Shown here: piece after piece, positions 33,856 through 40,282 of the stretch
Position numbering within the stretch: the first letter of the stretch is position 1
How the letters are laid out: every line of letters starts with the position of its first letter
Origin: JBECKW01 sp040235505
GTDB taxonomy: Bacteria; Desulfobacterota; Desulfobacteria; Desulfobacterales; JAFDDL01
DNA: 40,282 nucleotides
Direction: 5' to 3'
Assembly (NCBI GenBank): GCA_040235505.1
Contig: JBECKW010000230.1
Location: forward strand, 1-40,282
Made by a program: the position numbers and the translations under genes
The notes under the pieces: generated by a model
Seen by the model: only the letters and a program-made list of their open reading frames with translations
Told to the model about the DNA's origin: nothing
Databases searched by the model: none

Positions 33856-35273
33856 AACATCTTGAAAAACTCGTTGACAGAATCATTGCACAGCTGAACA
33901 TCAATCTCCGCAATTTCGGCTTTGATGCGGGCCCGTATTTGAAAAAGCGGATTCCGAAAAAACAACTCCTCAAGTTTTATGCGTTCTATGGAATTACGGC
34001 GCATCACCCCCTGCATTTCCATTTCAGTAACTCGAGCCTGGCCGGTTCTTATTTCCTGGGGCAATGCAAGGTGGACAATTCCGTTCTCTATAAGAGCGAT
34101 ATCCGAGGGGACGAACTAAAATCGAAGGGGACCCATTACGCGCTTCAAAACAGAAGCCTGACCCTGGAAGAAGACGAGATGATCCAAATTTCCGGCAGTT
34201 TTCTGATCAAAGCGCTGGTGCACAGCTATTCACACGATCCGGAAACGCCGGACGTTTTTTTCATCAAGAACACGGCGGCCACTTCCTACTCCAACATTCA
34301 CGGCTCTCCCATGGAAGGATGCTTCCTGGGTCCGTTCAGCACCGTCGATCTCACCCGGATGCACGACTGCAAGGTCGGCACCTTTTCCTATGTGCAGACC
34401 GGCGAGCTGGTCCATACCAACGTTCCCGACGGCCGTATCTGGATTAAGAGCCCGGATAACTTCGAATTCACTTTTCAGCATCTTCCCGAAGTCACCCGAT
34501 CCTATGTTACCTTCAAACCCGGCATCCCGGCAGGCGGGACCTTTATCGATTTTGTCGAAGAACGTGAAGAGGAGTTTCAGCGCCTTTTCGACGTCATCCA
34601 TCTCGATCTTCCCTTCCCTGTCGCCCCCGGGGCTTCCGTCAACCGATATGCCGTCATCCTTGGCGGCACCACCATCAACGAAAATGTCCTGGTCGCCCAG
34701 CGGGCGTACCTCCACAATGCATGGCTCGGTAAGGGTGCCAATGCCCAGGAGCATTGTTATGTTGTCGATTCCCACCTGGACGGTTTCGATGTTCTGGCCC
34801 ATGGTGCCAAGGTCATCCATGCCAGGCTTGGTGAAAGAGTTTTTGTCGGATTCAACTCCTTTCTGAGGGGCCATGCCGATTGTCTTCTTTCGGTTAAGAA
34901 TGGAAGCATCATTATGCCCCACACCATCATTGACCTTGACGAGCCGCTCGAAATACCGGCAAATCATTTGGTGTGGGGATTGATCCGGAATCGGAATGAT
35001 TTGAAAGACAACAGCCTCTCCATCGAAAAGCTATCGGCCATAACCGGAGAATATCGTTTGGGAGAAATGCGATTCACGGGAGACGGAGCCAAGTTCGTCT
35101 CGCTGTTCCAGGCGCGCATCGAAAATATTCTGAAGGACAACGGTGCATATTTCAACGGGAAGAATAACCGTGGACATGCCCAGACAGCCCAGATCATCGC
35201 TTTTAATATTATGCAGCCGTACCCGATGGGTCCCGCCCGGGGGCTCTACCCGACCATTGACATTAACCCATGA
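33852..35273 (+). CDS. Left-handed beta-helix (hexapeptide-like) protein of unknown function
   Basis: This 473-residue cytoplasmic protein has repeated short turns with Ile/Val/Leu spacing typical of a left-handed beta-helix, for example GGTTINENVLVAQRAYLHNAWL, GANAQEHCYVVDSHL, AHGAKVIHARLGERVFVGFN and NGSIIMPHTIIDL in the second half, and SYSNIHGSPMEGCFLGPFST in the first. Such folds are found in sugar-nucleotide acyltransferases and carbonic-anhydrase-like proteins. I cannot place it in a characterised family. Several His residues (HHPLHFHFS near the N-terminus, HSYSHD) could bind metal. It is translationally coupled to the SLC13 permease, suggesting that it acts on or regulates the transported anion. 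Confidence 0.75.
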   Translation: MKHLEKLVDRIIAQLNINLRNFGFDAGPYLKKRIPKKQLLKFYAFYGITAHHPLHFHFSNSSLAGSYFLGQCKVDNSVLYKSDIRGDELKSKGTHYALQNRSLTLEEDEMIQISGSFLIKALVHSYSHDPETPDVFFIKNTAATSYSNIHGSPMEGCFLGPFSTVDLTRMHDCKVGTFSYVQTGELVHTNVPDGRIWIKSPDNFEFTFQHLPEVTRSYVTFKPGIPAGGTFIDFVEEREEEFQRLFDVIHLDLPFPVAPGASVNRYAVILGGTTINENVLVAQRAYLHNAWLGKGANAQEHCYVVDSHLDGFDVLAHGAKVIHARLGERVFVGFNSFLRGHADCLLSVKNGSIIMPHTIIDLDEPLEIPANHLVWGLIRNRNDLKDNSLSIEKLSAITGEYRLGEMRFTGDGAKFVSLFQARIENILKDNGAYFNGKNNRGHAQTAQIIAFNIMQPYPMGPARGLYPTIDINP

Positions 35274-35365
35274 TCCTGAGAAACTGTCGACATTCCAATG
35301 CACAATAAATCCAATCTGAGCAAAAAGCGATCTCAATCGACCTTGACCAAGAGGAGGTGGCAATC

Positions 35366-36043
35366 GTGAATCTCGTCAGCATCATCGGAAGTCATCATGG
35401 TTTGAAGGGCAACACAGGAAGGCTTCTGGAATATGTCATCCAGGGCGCAGAGAGCCTCGGCGCGACCAATGAAAGCATTGTATTGAGAGGCGACAGCGTA
35501 CTTCCCTGCATGGGGTGTGATCACTGTCACCGCAAAGGAAATTGCGTACAGAACGATGATTTTGAATCGATCAAGGGAAAAATCCTCAGTGCAGACGGTC
35601 TGATTCTGGCCAGTCCCAATTATATATACAGCGTCAGCGCCCAGCTCAAAGCCTTTATGGATCGGTGTTGCGGCATCATTCATTGCCTGGGCTTCGAGGG
35701 CAAGTATGGCGCCTCGGTGGTAACATCCGGAGGTGGCGACGAACCCCCCATTTCCGACTACATGAATCACTTTTTAATCACCGTGGGGATCGTCCCGGTC
35801 GGCGGTGTCTGGGCCACCATGGGCACGATCAGCGGAGATGAATTTCCGCCCGACATTCGGAAAAAGGCGTTCGATCTGGGCCATGAACTTGTTACAGCAT
35901 GGCAATCCAAAAAGAAGCCCTTAGAGATCGCAGAAGCAATGGATACGTTTCACGATCGAATGGAAAACATGATGCGCTATCGTGGAAAAGAATGGACCTA
36001 TGAATACGAGTATTGGGTAGAGCACCACGGCCTGAAGGATTGA
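35366..36043 (+). CDS. Iron-sulfur flavoprotein / NADPH-dependent FMN reductase family
   Basis: About 225 residues with a flavodoxin-like fold. The N-terminal phosphate loop is GSHHGLKGNTGRL, the flavin-contact segment is LASPNYIYSVSAQLKAFMDR, and VTSGGG marks the next strand. Four clustered cysteines C48-x2-C51-x2-C54-x5-C60 match the compact CX2CX2CX5C pattern by which Isf-type flavoproteins bind a 4Fe-4S cluster. Such proteins transfer electrons from ferredoxin or reduce oxidants in anaerobes. I prefer the GTG at 35366, with AGGAGG 8 bases upstream, over a GTG at 35357 that overlaps the ribosome site. It follows the beta-helix gene by about 90 bases and may share its transcript. Confidence 0.85.
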   Translation: MNLVSIIGSHHGLKGNTGRLLEYVIQGAESLGATNESIVLRGDSVLPCMGCDHCHRKGNCVQNDDFESIKGKILSADGLILASPNYIYSVSAQLKAFMDRCCGIIHCLGFEGKYGASVVTSGGGDEPPISDYMNHFLITVGIVPVGGVWATMGTISGDEFPPDIRKKAFDLGHELVTAWQSKKKPLEIAEAMDTFHDRMENMMRYRGKEWTYEYEYWVEHHGLKD

Positions 36044-36254
36044 AAGCGGGGAAGCCGGGAGGCTTGGAAGTCGAGACGTTAAGAGACATGGAAACTGGGA
36101 AGTACAAACCTCGGTAATTCCCGTTCGCGAAAAGGGAGACTCTGATTCCGGTTCAAGGCGCGATTGCCCGGAACCGGAACCAGGAACCCCAAAACATACT
36201 GGGGGGAGAGGAGAGATGAGGTCGGGAATGTAACTGCACGCCGGTCTGGTTGAT
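36044..36254. other. Hairpin-rich non-coding gap
   Basis: There is no gene here. It holds three stems: AAGCC/GGCTT (36052-36065), TTCCGGTTC/GAACCGGAA (36146-36154 with 36171-36179, perfect 9 bp) and CCCCA/TGGGG (36187-36191 with 36200-36204). A fourth, TGCACGCCGG with CCGGCCTGCA (36235-36244, 36259-36268, one mismatch), overlaps the end of the next - strand gene. None has a T run. Confidence 0.5.
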
Positions 36255-36530
36255 TCAGCCGGCCTGCAGGTGAAACTCCGTTGGGAGTTCGTGGTACAAC
36301 GCCATATCGCTGTTTGTAGCCGGAAAGTCGTCGAGAATCATGACTTGTTTCTTGTGGGCGCATTTAAAACATGCCCAGCCTTCCCAGGATTTTTTGATGG
36401 CAAAATCGAGGCATTGATTATAGTGTGAGCAGAAAAGATTTCGGTACCCTTTTCCACACACCGGCTTTGGGCCCTTGGTTTTGCCGCGCTTCCTCAATCG
36501 GGACACTTCAGACGTTCTGGTCATTTCCAT
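36255..36530 (-). CDS. Small Cys-rich, probably zinc-binding protein
   Basis: The protein has 91 residues. A basic start (RLRKRGKTKG) is followed by C25, C34, C40, C54 and C57 within the pattern CGKGYRNLFC, HYNQCLDFAIKKSW and WACFKCAHKK; H36 and H59 could also be ligands. The spacing suggests one or two treble-clef or zinc-ribbon-like sites, or possibly an iron-sulfur site. AAAGGA lies 8 bases before the ATG, supporting a real gene despite its size. I recall similar small proteins in Desulfobacterota but no function. It is alone on the - strand between the flavoprotein and the symporter. Confidence 0.68.
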   Translation of the reverse strand: MEMTRTSEVSRLRKRGKTKGPKPVCGKGYRNLFCSHYNQCLDFAIKKSWEGWACFKCAHKKQVMILDDFPATNSDMALYHELPTEFHLQAG

Positions 36531-36813
36531 CGATACATCCTTTCAGCTAAGAGCAGTAGCCATTCCAACAGTAACTGACATCGGAGATGACAATGAAGAA
36601 GGCTTTTGGGAGCATCAAAAAAAGCCTTTGCGTTTAGTATTTACCATACGGGGAATGAATCAAAGATAACATAAGGTCATCACCCTATTTGATCGGATAA
36701 AATACCCCATATGGCTTTATGCAGACCATCGAAATCCCGTAGCCTGTCGGTTAAAATCATATTTGATCTCTCCGGGGTTGTACCGGCAGCCGGGTTCATG
36801 ATATGCTCCGCCC

Positions 36814-38109
36814 ATGAAATCCGCCACATCAGCCGCCGGACCCGACAGGAAAGTCGGCAACATCATCCTCCTCTCCATCGTGATCGGTATTTTCGCCGGT
36901 GGTCTGCTGGGCTGGATGGCACCCAACGCGGCCATGAGGATCAAGTTCATCGGGGACCTGTTCCTCAAGGCACTGCTGATGCTGGTGGTGCCGTTGATAT
37001 TCGTGACCATGGTGCATGGTGTCACCCAGTTCGGTGACGTCCGCAAAATGGGCCGTCCCGCCGCGCTTATCATTACGTACTACCTGTTGACCACCTTCAT
37101 TTCCGTCGGGCTGGGCATTCTGCTGGTGAACCTGATCAAGCCGGGCGCCGCCGGCCCAGGGGCGATGCCCGTTCTGACCGAAAAGATCGCCGCCGTCGCG
37201 GAGAGGCAGACCGGCGTCCTCGGGTTTGCCGAAGACATCCTGAACAGAATGATACCGGAAAACATTTTTTCCTCCATGTCCGAAATGCAGGTACTGCCCA
37301 TCATTATTTTCTCCCTTTTCTTCGGCGGAGTCGTCACCACCATCGGGAAGAAGAACCGGACCATCATCGACCTCTTCGACGGTCTGAACGATACCATCAT
37401 GAAGATGGTGCAAATAGTGATCTACGCGGCGCCGGTGGGAATCGCATGCATCGTGGCGGGCAAGCTGGGCAGCGTTGGCGGGGGCTCGGCGTTCGTGAAC
37501 GAGCTCCTTAAAATCGCGAAGTACGCTCTGACCGTTATCACGGGGCTGGCCATTCACGGATTTATCATCCTGCCACTGATACTTCTATTGCTCGCCCGGC
37601 GCAGCCCCCTGAAGTATGCGGGGCAACTGCTGACGCCGCTGACTACGGCGTTTTCCACCGCATCGAGTTCCGCCGCGCTGCCGATCACCATGGAGTACGT
37701 CGAAGAGGCGGGCGTCTCGAAACGTTCGGCAGGACTCGTGCTGCCGCTGGGCGCCACCATCAACATGGACGGCACGGCCATGTACGAGGCGGTGGCCGCC
37801 ATATTTATCGCGCAGTCATATAATGTGCACCTGACCGGCGCACAGCAGGTAGTGATCTTTCTAACCGCAACCCTTGCCGGCATCGGCGCGGCGGGTATCC
37901 CCGAGGCGGGTCTCGTCACCATGGTCATGGTGCTTAAGACCGTCGGGCTTCCCATCGAGGGCATCGGGCTGATCCTCGCCATCGACTGGTTTCTGGACCG
38001 CTGCCGCACCACCGTTAACGTTTGGGGAGATATGGTCGGCGCCGCCGTTATCGACCGGTTCACCACCATAGACACATCTGATGCCAAAGCGGCAAATTAC
38101 AATTTTTAA
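36814..38109 (+). CDS. Dicarboxylate/amino acid:cation symporter (DAACS family)
   Basis: This 431-residue membrane protein is of the glutamate/aspartate/C4-dicarboxylate symporter family (GltP, DctA). Signature elements are the serine-rich re-entrant loop STASSSAALPITMEYVEE, the helix motif NMDGTAMYEAVAAIFIAQ, the second hairpin AAGIPEAGLVTMVMVL, and DWFLDRCRTTVNVWGD, where the Asp/Arg pair helps select the substrate. It would use sodium or protons to import glutamate, aspartate or C4-dicarboxylates. The ATG at 36814 is the first possible start; no ribosome site precedes it, so expression may be low or leaderless. The reading is otherwise intact. A stem AAGGCTTTT/AAAAGCCTT lies 190 bases upstream (36599-36628). 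Confidence 0.93.
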   Translation: MKSATSAAGPDRKVGNIILLSIVIGIFAGGLLGWMAPNAAMRIKFIGDLFLKALLMLVVPLIFVTMVHGVTQFGDVRKMGRPAALIITYYLLTTFISVGLGILLVNLIKPGAAGPGAMPVLTEKIAAVAERQTGVLGFAEDILNRMIPENIFSSMSEMQVLPIIIFSLFFGGVVTTIGKKNRTIIDLFDGLNDTIMKMVQIVIYAAPVGIACIVAGKLGSVGGGSAFVNELLKIAKYALTVITGLAIHGFIILPLILLLLARRSPLKYAGQLLTPLTTAFSTASSSAALPITMEYVEEAGVSKRSAGLVLPLGATINMDGTAMYEAVAAIFIAQSYNVHLTGAQQVVIFLTATLAGIGAAGIPEAGLVTMVMVLKTVGLPIEGIGLILAIDWFLDRCRTTVNVWGDMVGAAVIDRFTTIDTSDAKAANYNF

Positions 38110-38119
38110 CATTTTTCGT

Positions 38120-38149
38120 TTGACATTTGATTACACATGTAATTATAGT
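38120..38149 (+). promoter_or_regulatory. Sigma-70 promoter for the DUF3450 gene
   Basis: TTGACA (38120-38125) and TATAGT (38144-38149) are 18 bases apart, matching 11 of 12 consensus positions. Transcription would begin near 38156, giving a leader of about 135 bases. Confidence 0.68.
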
Positions 38150-38291
38150 GCTCTACAATAGTTGCAAAAAATTGATTTTCAGGTTAATATGATTTCTTAA
38201 GCTGATTCTTAGCCACAACGGAGCCCTTTATCTCACAATAAATGATTCGAATTTAAAGCGGGTTTACAGTCTTTTAGAAGGGAAAACAAAC

Positions 38292-39050
38292 ATGTTTCAG
38301 CGAATTCTTTTCACCTTGGCATTTTTTCTGCTGATTGCGGCGCCGGTTGCTTATGGGCAGCAAAGTCCCGAAAAGGTCCAACCGAAGGTGACGCAGGCCA
38401 CCGGCGTTGAAGGCGGCGCCCAGGCAAAAACGGATGATTTGAACCGGGACAAGCAAGAGATGATCTCGAAACTCCGTGACGCAAAGTACCAGGTTATCTA
38501 TCTGAAGTATCGCCAGGAAAAAACCCAGCAGTACATTGCCAAGGCGAAGCAGAACATTGAGGATTTGGAATCCCAAAAAGCGGAATTCGATAAGTTGGGG
38601 ACGCAACTGAGACCATACCTGGGAACGGTAGTTACCCAGATGGAGGATTTTATCAAACAAGACCTGCCGTTTTTGCCGGAGGAACGCGCCAGACGAATTG
38701 CGGCACTGAAAACATCCCTAGACAACTATGATCTGCCCCTGAGCGAATTGTTTCGGAGGGTGTTTGAAGAGGGGCTTGAGATCGAAGCTGAATACGGGAA
38801 AAGTGTGGACGCCGGTGTGGAAACAACCCTGAATATCAATGACGTTGAAACCCCGGTTACCATCTTCCGTCTGGGACGCGTGGGAATGTATTATTTGTCC
38901 CAAGATGCGACACAGAGCGGTTTTTACAACAAGACGACTGGCAAGTGGGAACCCCTGCCCGAGGACATGAACCTTGAAATCAAACTCGCAATCGATATTG
39001 CCGGGGCTAAACGAACGGTCGAGCTTGTAAATCTACCATTAGGGAAATAG
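38292..39050 (+). CDS. DUF3450 family secreted protein
   Basis: This 252-residue protein has a clear signal peptide (hydrophobic ILFTLAFFLLIAAPVA, likely cleaved after AYG at residue 22). A coiled-coil region (about 45-105) leads into the family block QMEDFIKQDLPFLPEERARR, then FRRVFEEGLEIEAEYGKSVD and FRLGRVGMYYLSQD with GKWEPLPED. DUF3450 proteins are usually encoded next to ExbB/MotA-type proton channels and TonB, and probably act as periplasmic partners of that energy-transducing complex. Here no such gene follows: the next items are an ankyrin remnant and a membrane protein. GAAGGGA lies about 8 bases before the ATG, and a near-consensus promoter precedes it. Confidence 0.88.
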   Translation: MFQRILFTLAFFLLIAAPVAYGQQSPEKVQPKVTQATGVEGGAQAKTDDLNRDKQEMISKLRDAKYQVIYLKYRQEKTQQYIAKAKQNIEDLESQKAEFDKLGTQLRPYLGTVVTQMEDFIKQDLPFLPEERARRIAALKTSLDNYDLPLSELFRRVFEEGLEIEAEYGKSVDAGVETTLNINDVETPVTIFRLGRVGMYYLSQDATQSGFYNKTTGKWEPLPEDMNLEIKLAIDIAGAKRTVELVNLPLGK

Positions 39051-39290
39051 GGGCGATGCCAACGAGGCCGCTGTAGGTGTGGTCCCATTGTTTACATTTG
39101 TGCCTTTATCGAGAAGAATCTTAACGAGATCCACGTGGTCGTTCCACGATGCCAGCATCAGTGGCGTCATGCCGTAAGTCTTTCGAGTGAATATCTACGC
39201 CCTCTCCCAATGCGGCATTCAGATCCTCAAGAAAGCCGCTATCGGAAGCAAAGATCTTTTTAAAAGACCGCCATGATATTGATTGACTCA
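39039..39290 (-). pseudogene. Ankyrin-repeat gene remnant, frameshifted
   Basis: On the - strand one frame reads EDLNAALGEGVDIHSKD, and after a shift near 39180 another frame reads GMTPLMLASWNDHVDLVKIL then LDKGTNVNNGTTP, ending at a stop at 39039-39041. Joined, these are about two ankyrin repeats (the GxTPLMLA and VxxLLxxGAdvN pattern). The break fits a 1-base insertion or 2-base deletion. The fragment is bounded by the end of the DUF3450 gene and the start of the membrane-protein gene, both on the other strand, so most of the original gene is gone. Confidence 0.72.
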
Positions 39291-39908
39291 TCAACCGAGT
39301 TGACAACCGCCGCAACCGATGCGGTTTTGGCCATCGAGTGCGGAATTATTATTTTATGGTTGTCCAGCTCTGCGACGGCCGATCGCCATAGAAGAATAAT
39401 CTGGTGCTGGGTATTTGGACTTCTGGCAATTTCATCCTTTCTCGGCGCATTGGCACATGGTCTGAATATATCCGATTCCGCTCGCGCAGCATTGTGGAAA
39501 CCGCTTTACCTGAGTCTTGGAATTCTGATTGGGCTTTTCATCGTCGGGGTGGTTTCCGATTGGTTTGGAGGCCTTACGGCCAGACGCCTGGTCCCATGGG
39601 GCATCGGGATTGGAGTCGTTTTTTTTGCGGTAACCGAACTTCTCTCGGGATCACTTGCCGTTTTTATCATTTATGAAACGGTGGCACTTTCGGTTGCCTT
39701 GGCCATTTACATATTTCTGGCCACCACCCGTCGGGAGAAAGGCGCCCCGCTGCTTATCCTCGGAATTACAACCATTCTGGCGGCCGGTGGACTCCAAGTA
39801 GGCCATATTTCGTTTCATTTTCTTTTTGACTTCGATCATAACGGTGCGTTTCACCTCCTTCAGATGCCAGGCATAGCGCTGCTTGCAATAGGTTTACGCC
39901 CGGTATGA
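39273..39908 (+). CDS. Multi-pass membrane protein (DUF6962-like)
   Basis: This 211-residue protein is largely hydrophobic, with about six to seven membrane segments (for example AVLAIECGIIILWL, VFGLLAISSFLGALAHG, SLGILIGLFIVGVVSDW, WGIGIGVVFFAVTELL, VALSVALAIYIFLA and LILGITTILAAGGLQVG). His residues cluster in ALAHG and in the last loop HISFHFLFDFDHNGAFHLLQ, suggesting a metal or catalytic site at the membrane. I connect it tentatively with the DUF6962 family and know of no function. No good ribosome site precedes the ATG at 39273, so a slightly later start is possible. It overlaps the 5' end of the ankyrin remnant on the opposite strand. Confidence 0.7.
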   Translation: MILIDSSTELTTAATDAVLAIECGIIILWLSSSATADRHRRIIWCWVFGLLAISSFLGALAHGLNISDSARAALWKPLYLSLGILIGLFIVGVVSDWFGGLTARRLVPWGIGIGVVFFAVTELLSGSLAVFIIYETVALSVALAIYIFLATTRREKGAPLLILGITTILAAGGLQVGHISFHFLFDFDHNGAFHLLQMPGIALLAIGLRPV

Positions 39909-40282
39909 CGCCTGGTTCGTAATTCACTCAGGGCGGCCCTCGCCTGTTTAAGGGTCTCAGGAAAAAATAATTCCCCCAAAAGTCCTTGTTCTTCTTGCCT
40001 TCACGCAAGATTTAGATCTTCATTCGCTGCTGCTCGTTCGGATATCCTCTTTTTCCACAAGGCACGGCAAAAAGTGCCAATACCGGGGAAATGTTTGCCA
40101 TGCAATGGCAGAAGCAATTTGCCTGTCCCGCATGCCGTTTGCTAAAGAATTGTAAATTTACACGAGGCCCATACGTTACCACATATACCCGGTACACTTT
40201 TGATTGAGATAATACCCCGCCTGTAAACGGCAATCCGCATGATTCAATCGTAACGTTTAAGAATCTTAAGATCCATTACCGG
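39909..40282. other. Terminal stretch without a recognisable gene
   Basis: These 374 bases contain only short open frames whose translations match nothing I know and have no ribosome sites. A small stem CTTGC/GCAAG lies near 39996-40012 without a T run. I see no repeat, tRNA or promoter worth naming. A gene beyond the window could have its control region here. Confidence 0.45.

Noticed and set aside
36829..37557. A 242-codon - strand frame over the symporter gene, rich in His, Gln and Asp
   Set aside because: Same antisense effect of a membrane-protein gene; the + frame has diagnostic DAACS motifs.
39644..39660. TGGCAC followed by TTGC resembling a sigma-54 promoter
   Set aside because: The GG and GC pairs are 13 rather than 12 bases apart, and the match lies inside the membrane-protein gene.
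40012..40233. A 73-codon - strand frame with several Cys near the window end
   Set aside because: No ribosome site, no known motif and an irregular composition; not enough to call a gene.

Overview
The window looks like a chromosomal segment from a Gram-negative, probably anaerobic, member of the Desulfobacterota (former Deltaproteobacteria, Desulfobacterales-like). I infer this from gene content, not from any search: a DUF39 homocysteine-biosynthesis protein of the kind used by sulfate reducers and methanogens, a DapB with the signature VNGMPGNMA, an iron-sulfur flavoprotein, two sigma-54 activators, a complete set of Kdo/Lpt outer-membrane genes, and intergenic repeats of the CACCACGAAG type. 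Nearly everything is chromosomal core. I see no phage, insertion sequence, CRISPR array or rRNA.

Layout. (1) 224-9723, mostly + strand: a DHH phosphoesterase, a DEAD-box helicase and a NamZ-type (DUF1343) exo-muramidase overlap by 4 bases each. A small membrane protein follows on the - strand. Next come PlsB acyltransferase, a one-chain nucleotidyltransferase plus sugar kinase resembling MurU fused to AmgK, and DapB. NamZ with the MurU/AmgK-like fusion suggests a short cytoplasmic peptidoglycan-recycling route (MurNAc to UDP-MurNAc). (2) 9833-16825, - strand: M23 peptidase, DUF39 protein, ThpR, RecA, AlaS, read in that order and tightly packed. (3) 17017-26433, + strand: kdsA-kdsC-lptC-lptA-lptB-rpoN-hpf-ptsN-rapZ-rimI-gap-tpiA-secG-tRNA-Leu(GAG), closed by a clear terminator. 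This joins lipopolysaccharide synthesis and export, sigma-54, nitrogen-PTS regulation and glycolysis. (4) 26775-30476: a sigma-54 regulatory island. It has a stand-alone receiver, a receiver-less AAA+/Fis sigma-54 activator, a near-consensus -24/-12 promoter lying inside an imperfect inverted repeat, a small Arg-rich protein, and a convergent GAF-type sigma-54 activator. (5) 30544-36530: citrate synthase (-), a 550-bp regulatory gap with an operator-like palindrome and an orphan terminator, an SLC13-type permease overlapping a left-handed beta-helix protein, a flavoprotein with a CX2CX2CX5C motif, and a 91-residue Cys-rich protein (-). (6) 36814-39908: a DAACS-type symporter, an orphan DUF3450 secreted protein with a strong promoter, a decayed ankyrin-repeat gene, and a multi-pass membrane protein. 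The last ~370 bases hold no gene I can support.

The most interesting unexplained material is the sigma-54 island (4), the leader RNA region before the SLC13 permease together with its beta-helix partner (5), and the compact muropeptide salvage set (1). All functional links between neighbours are inference from context.
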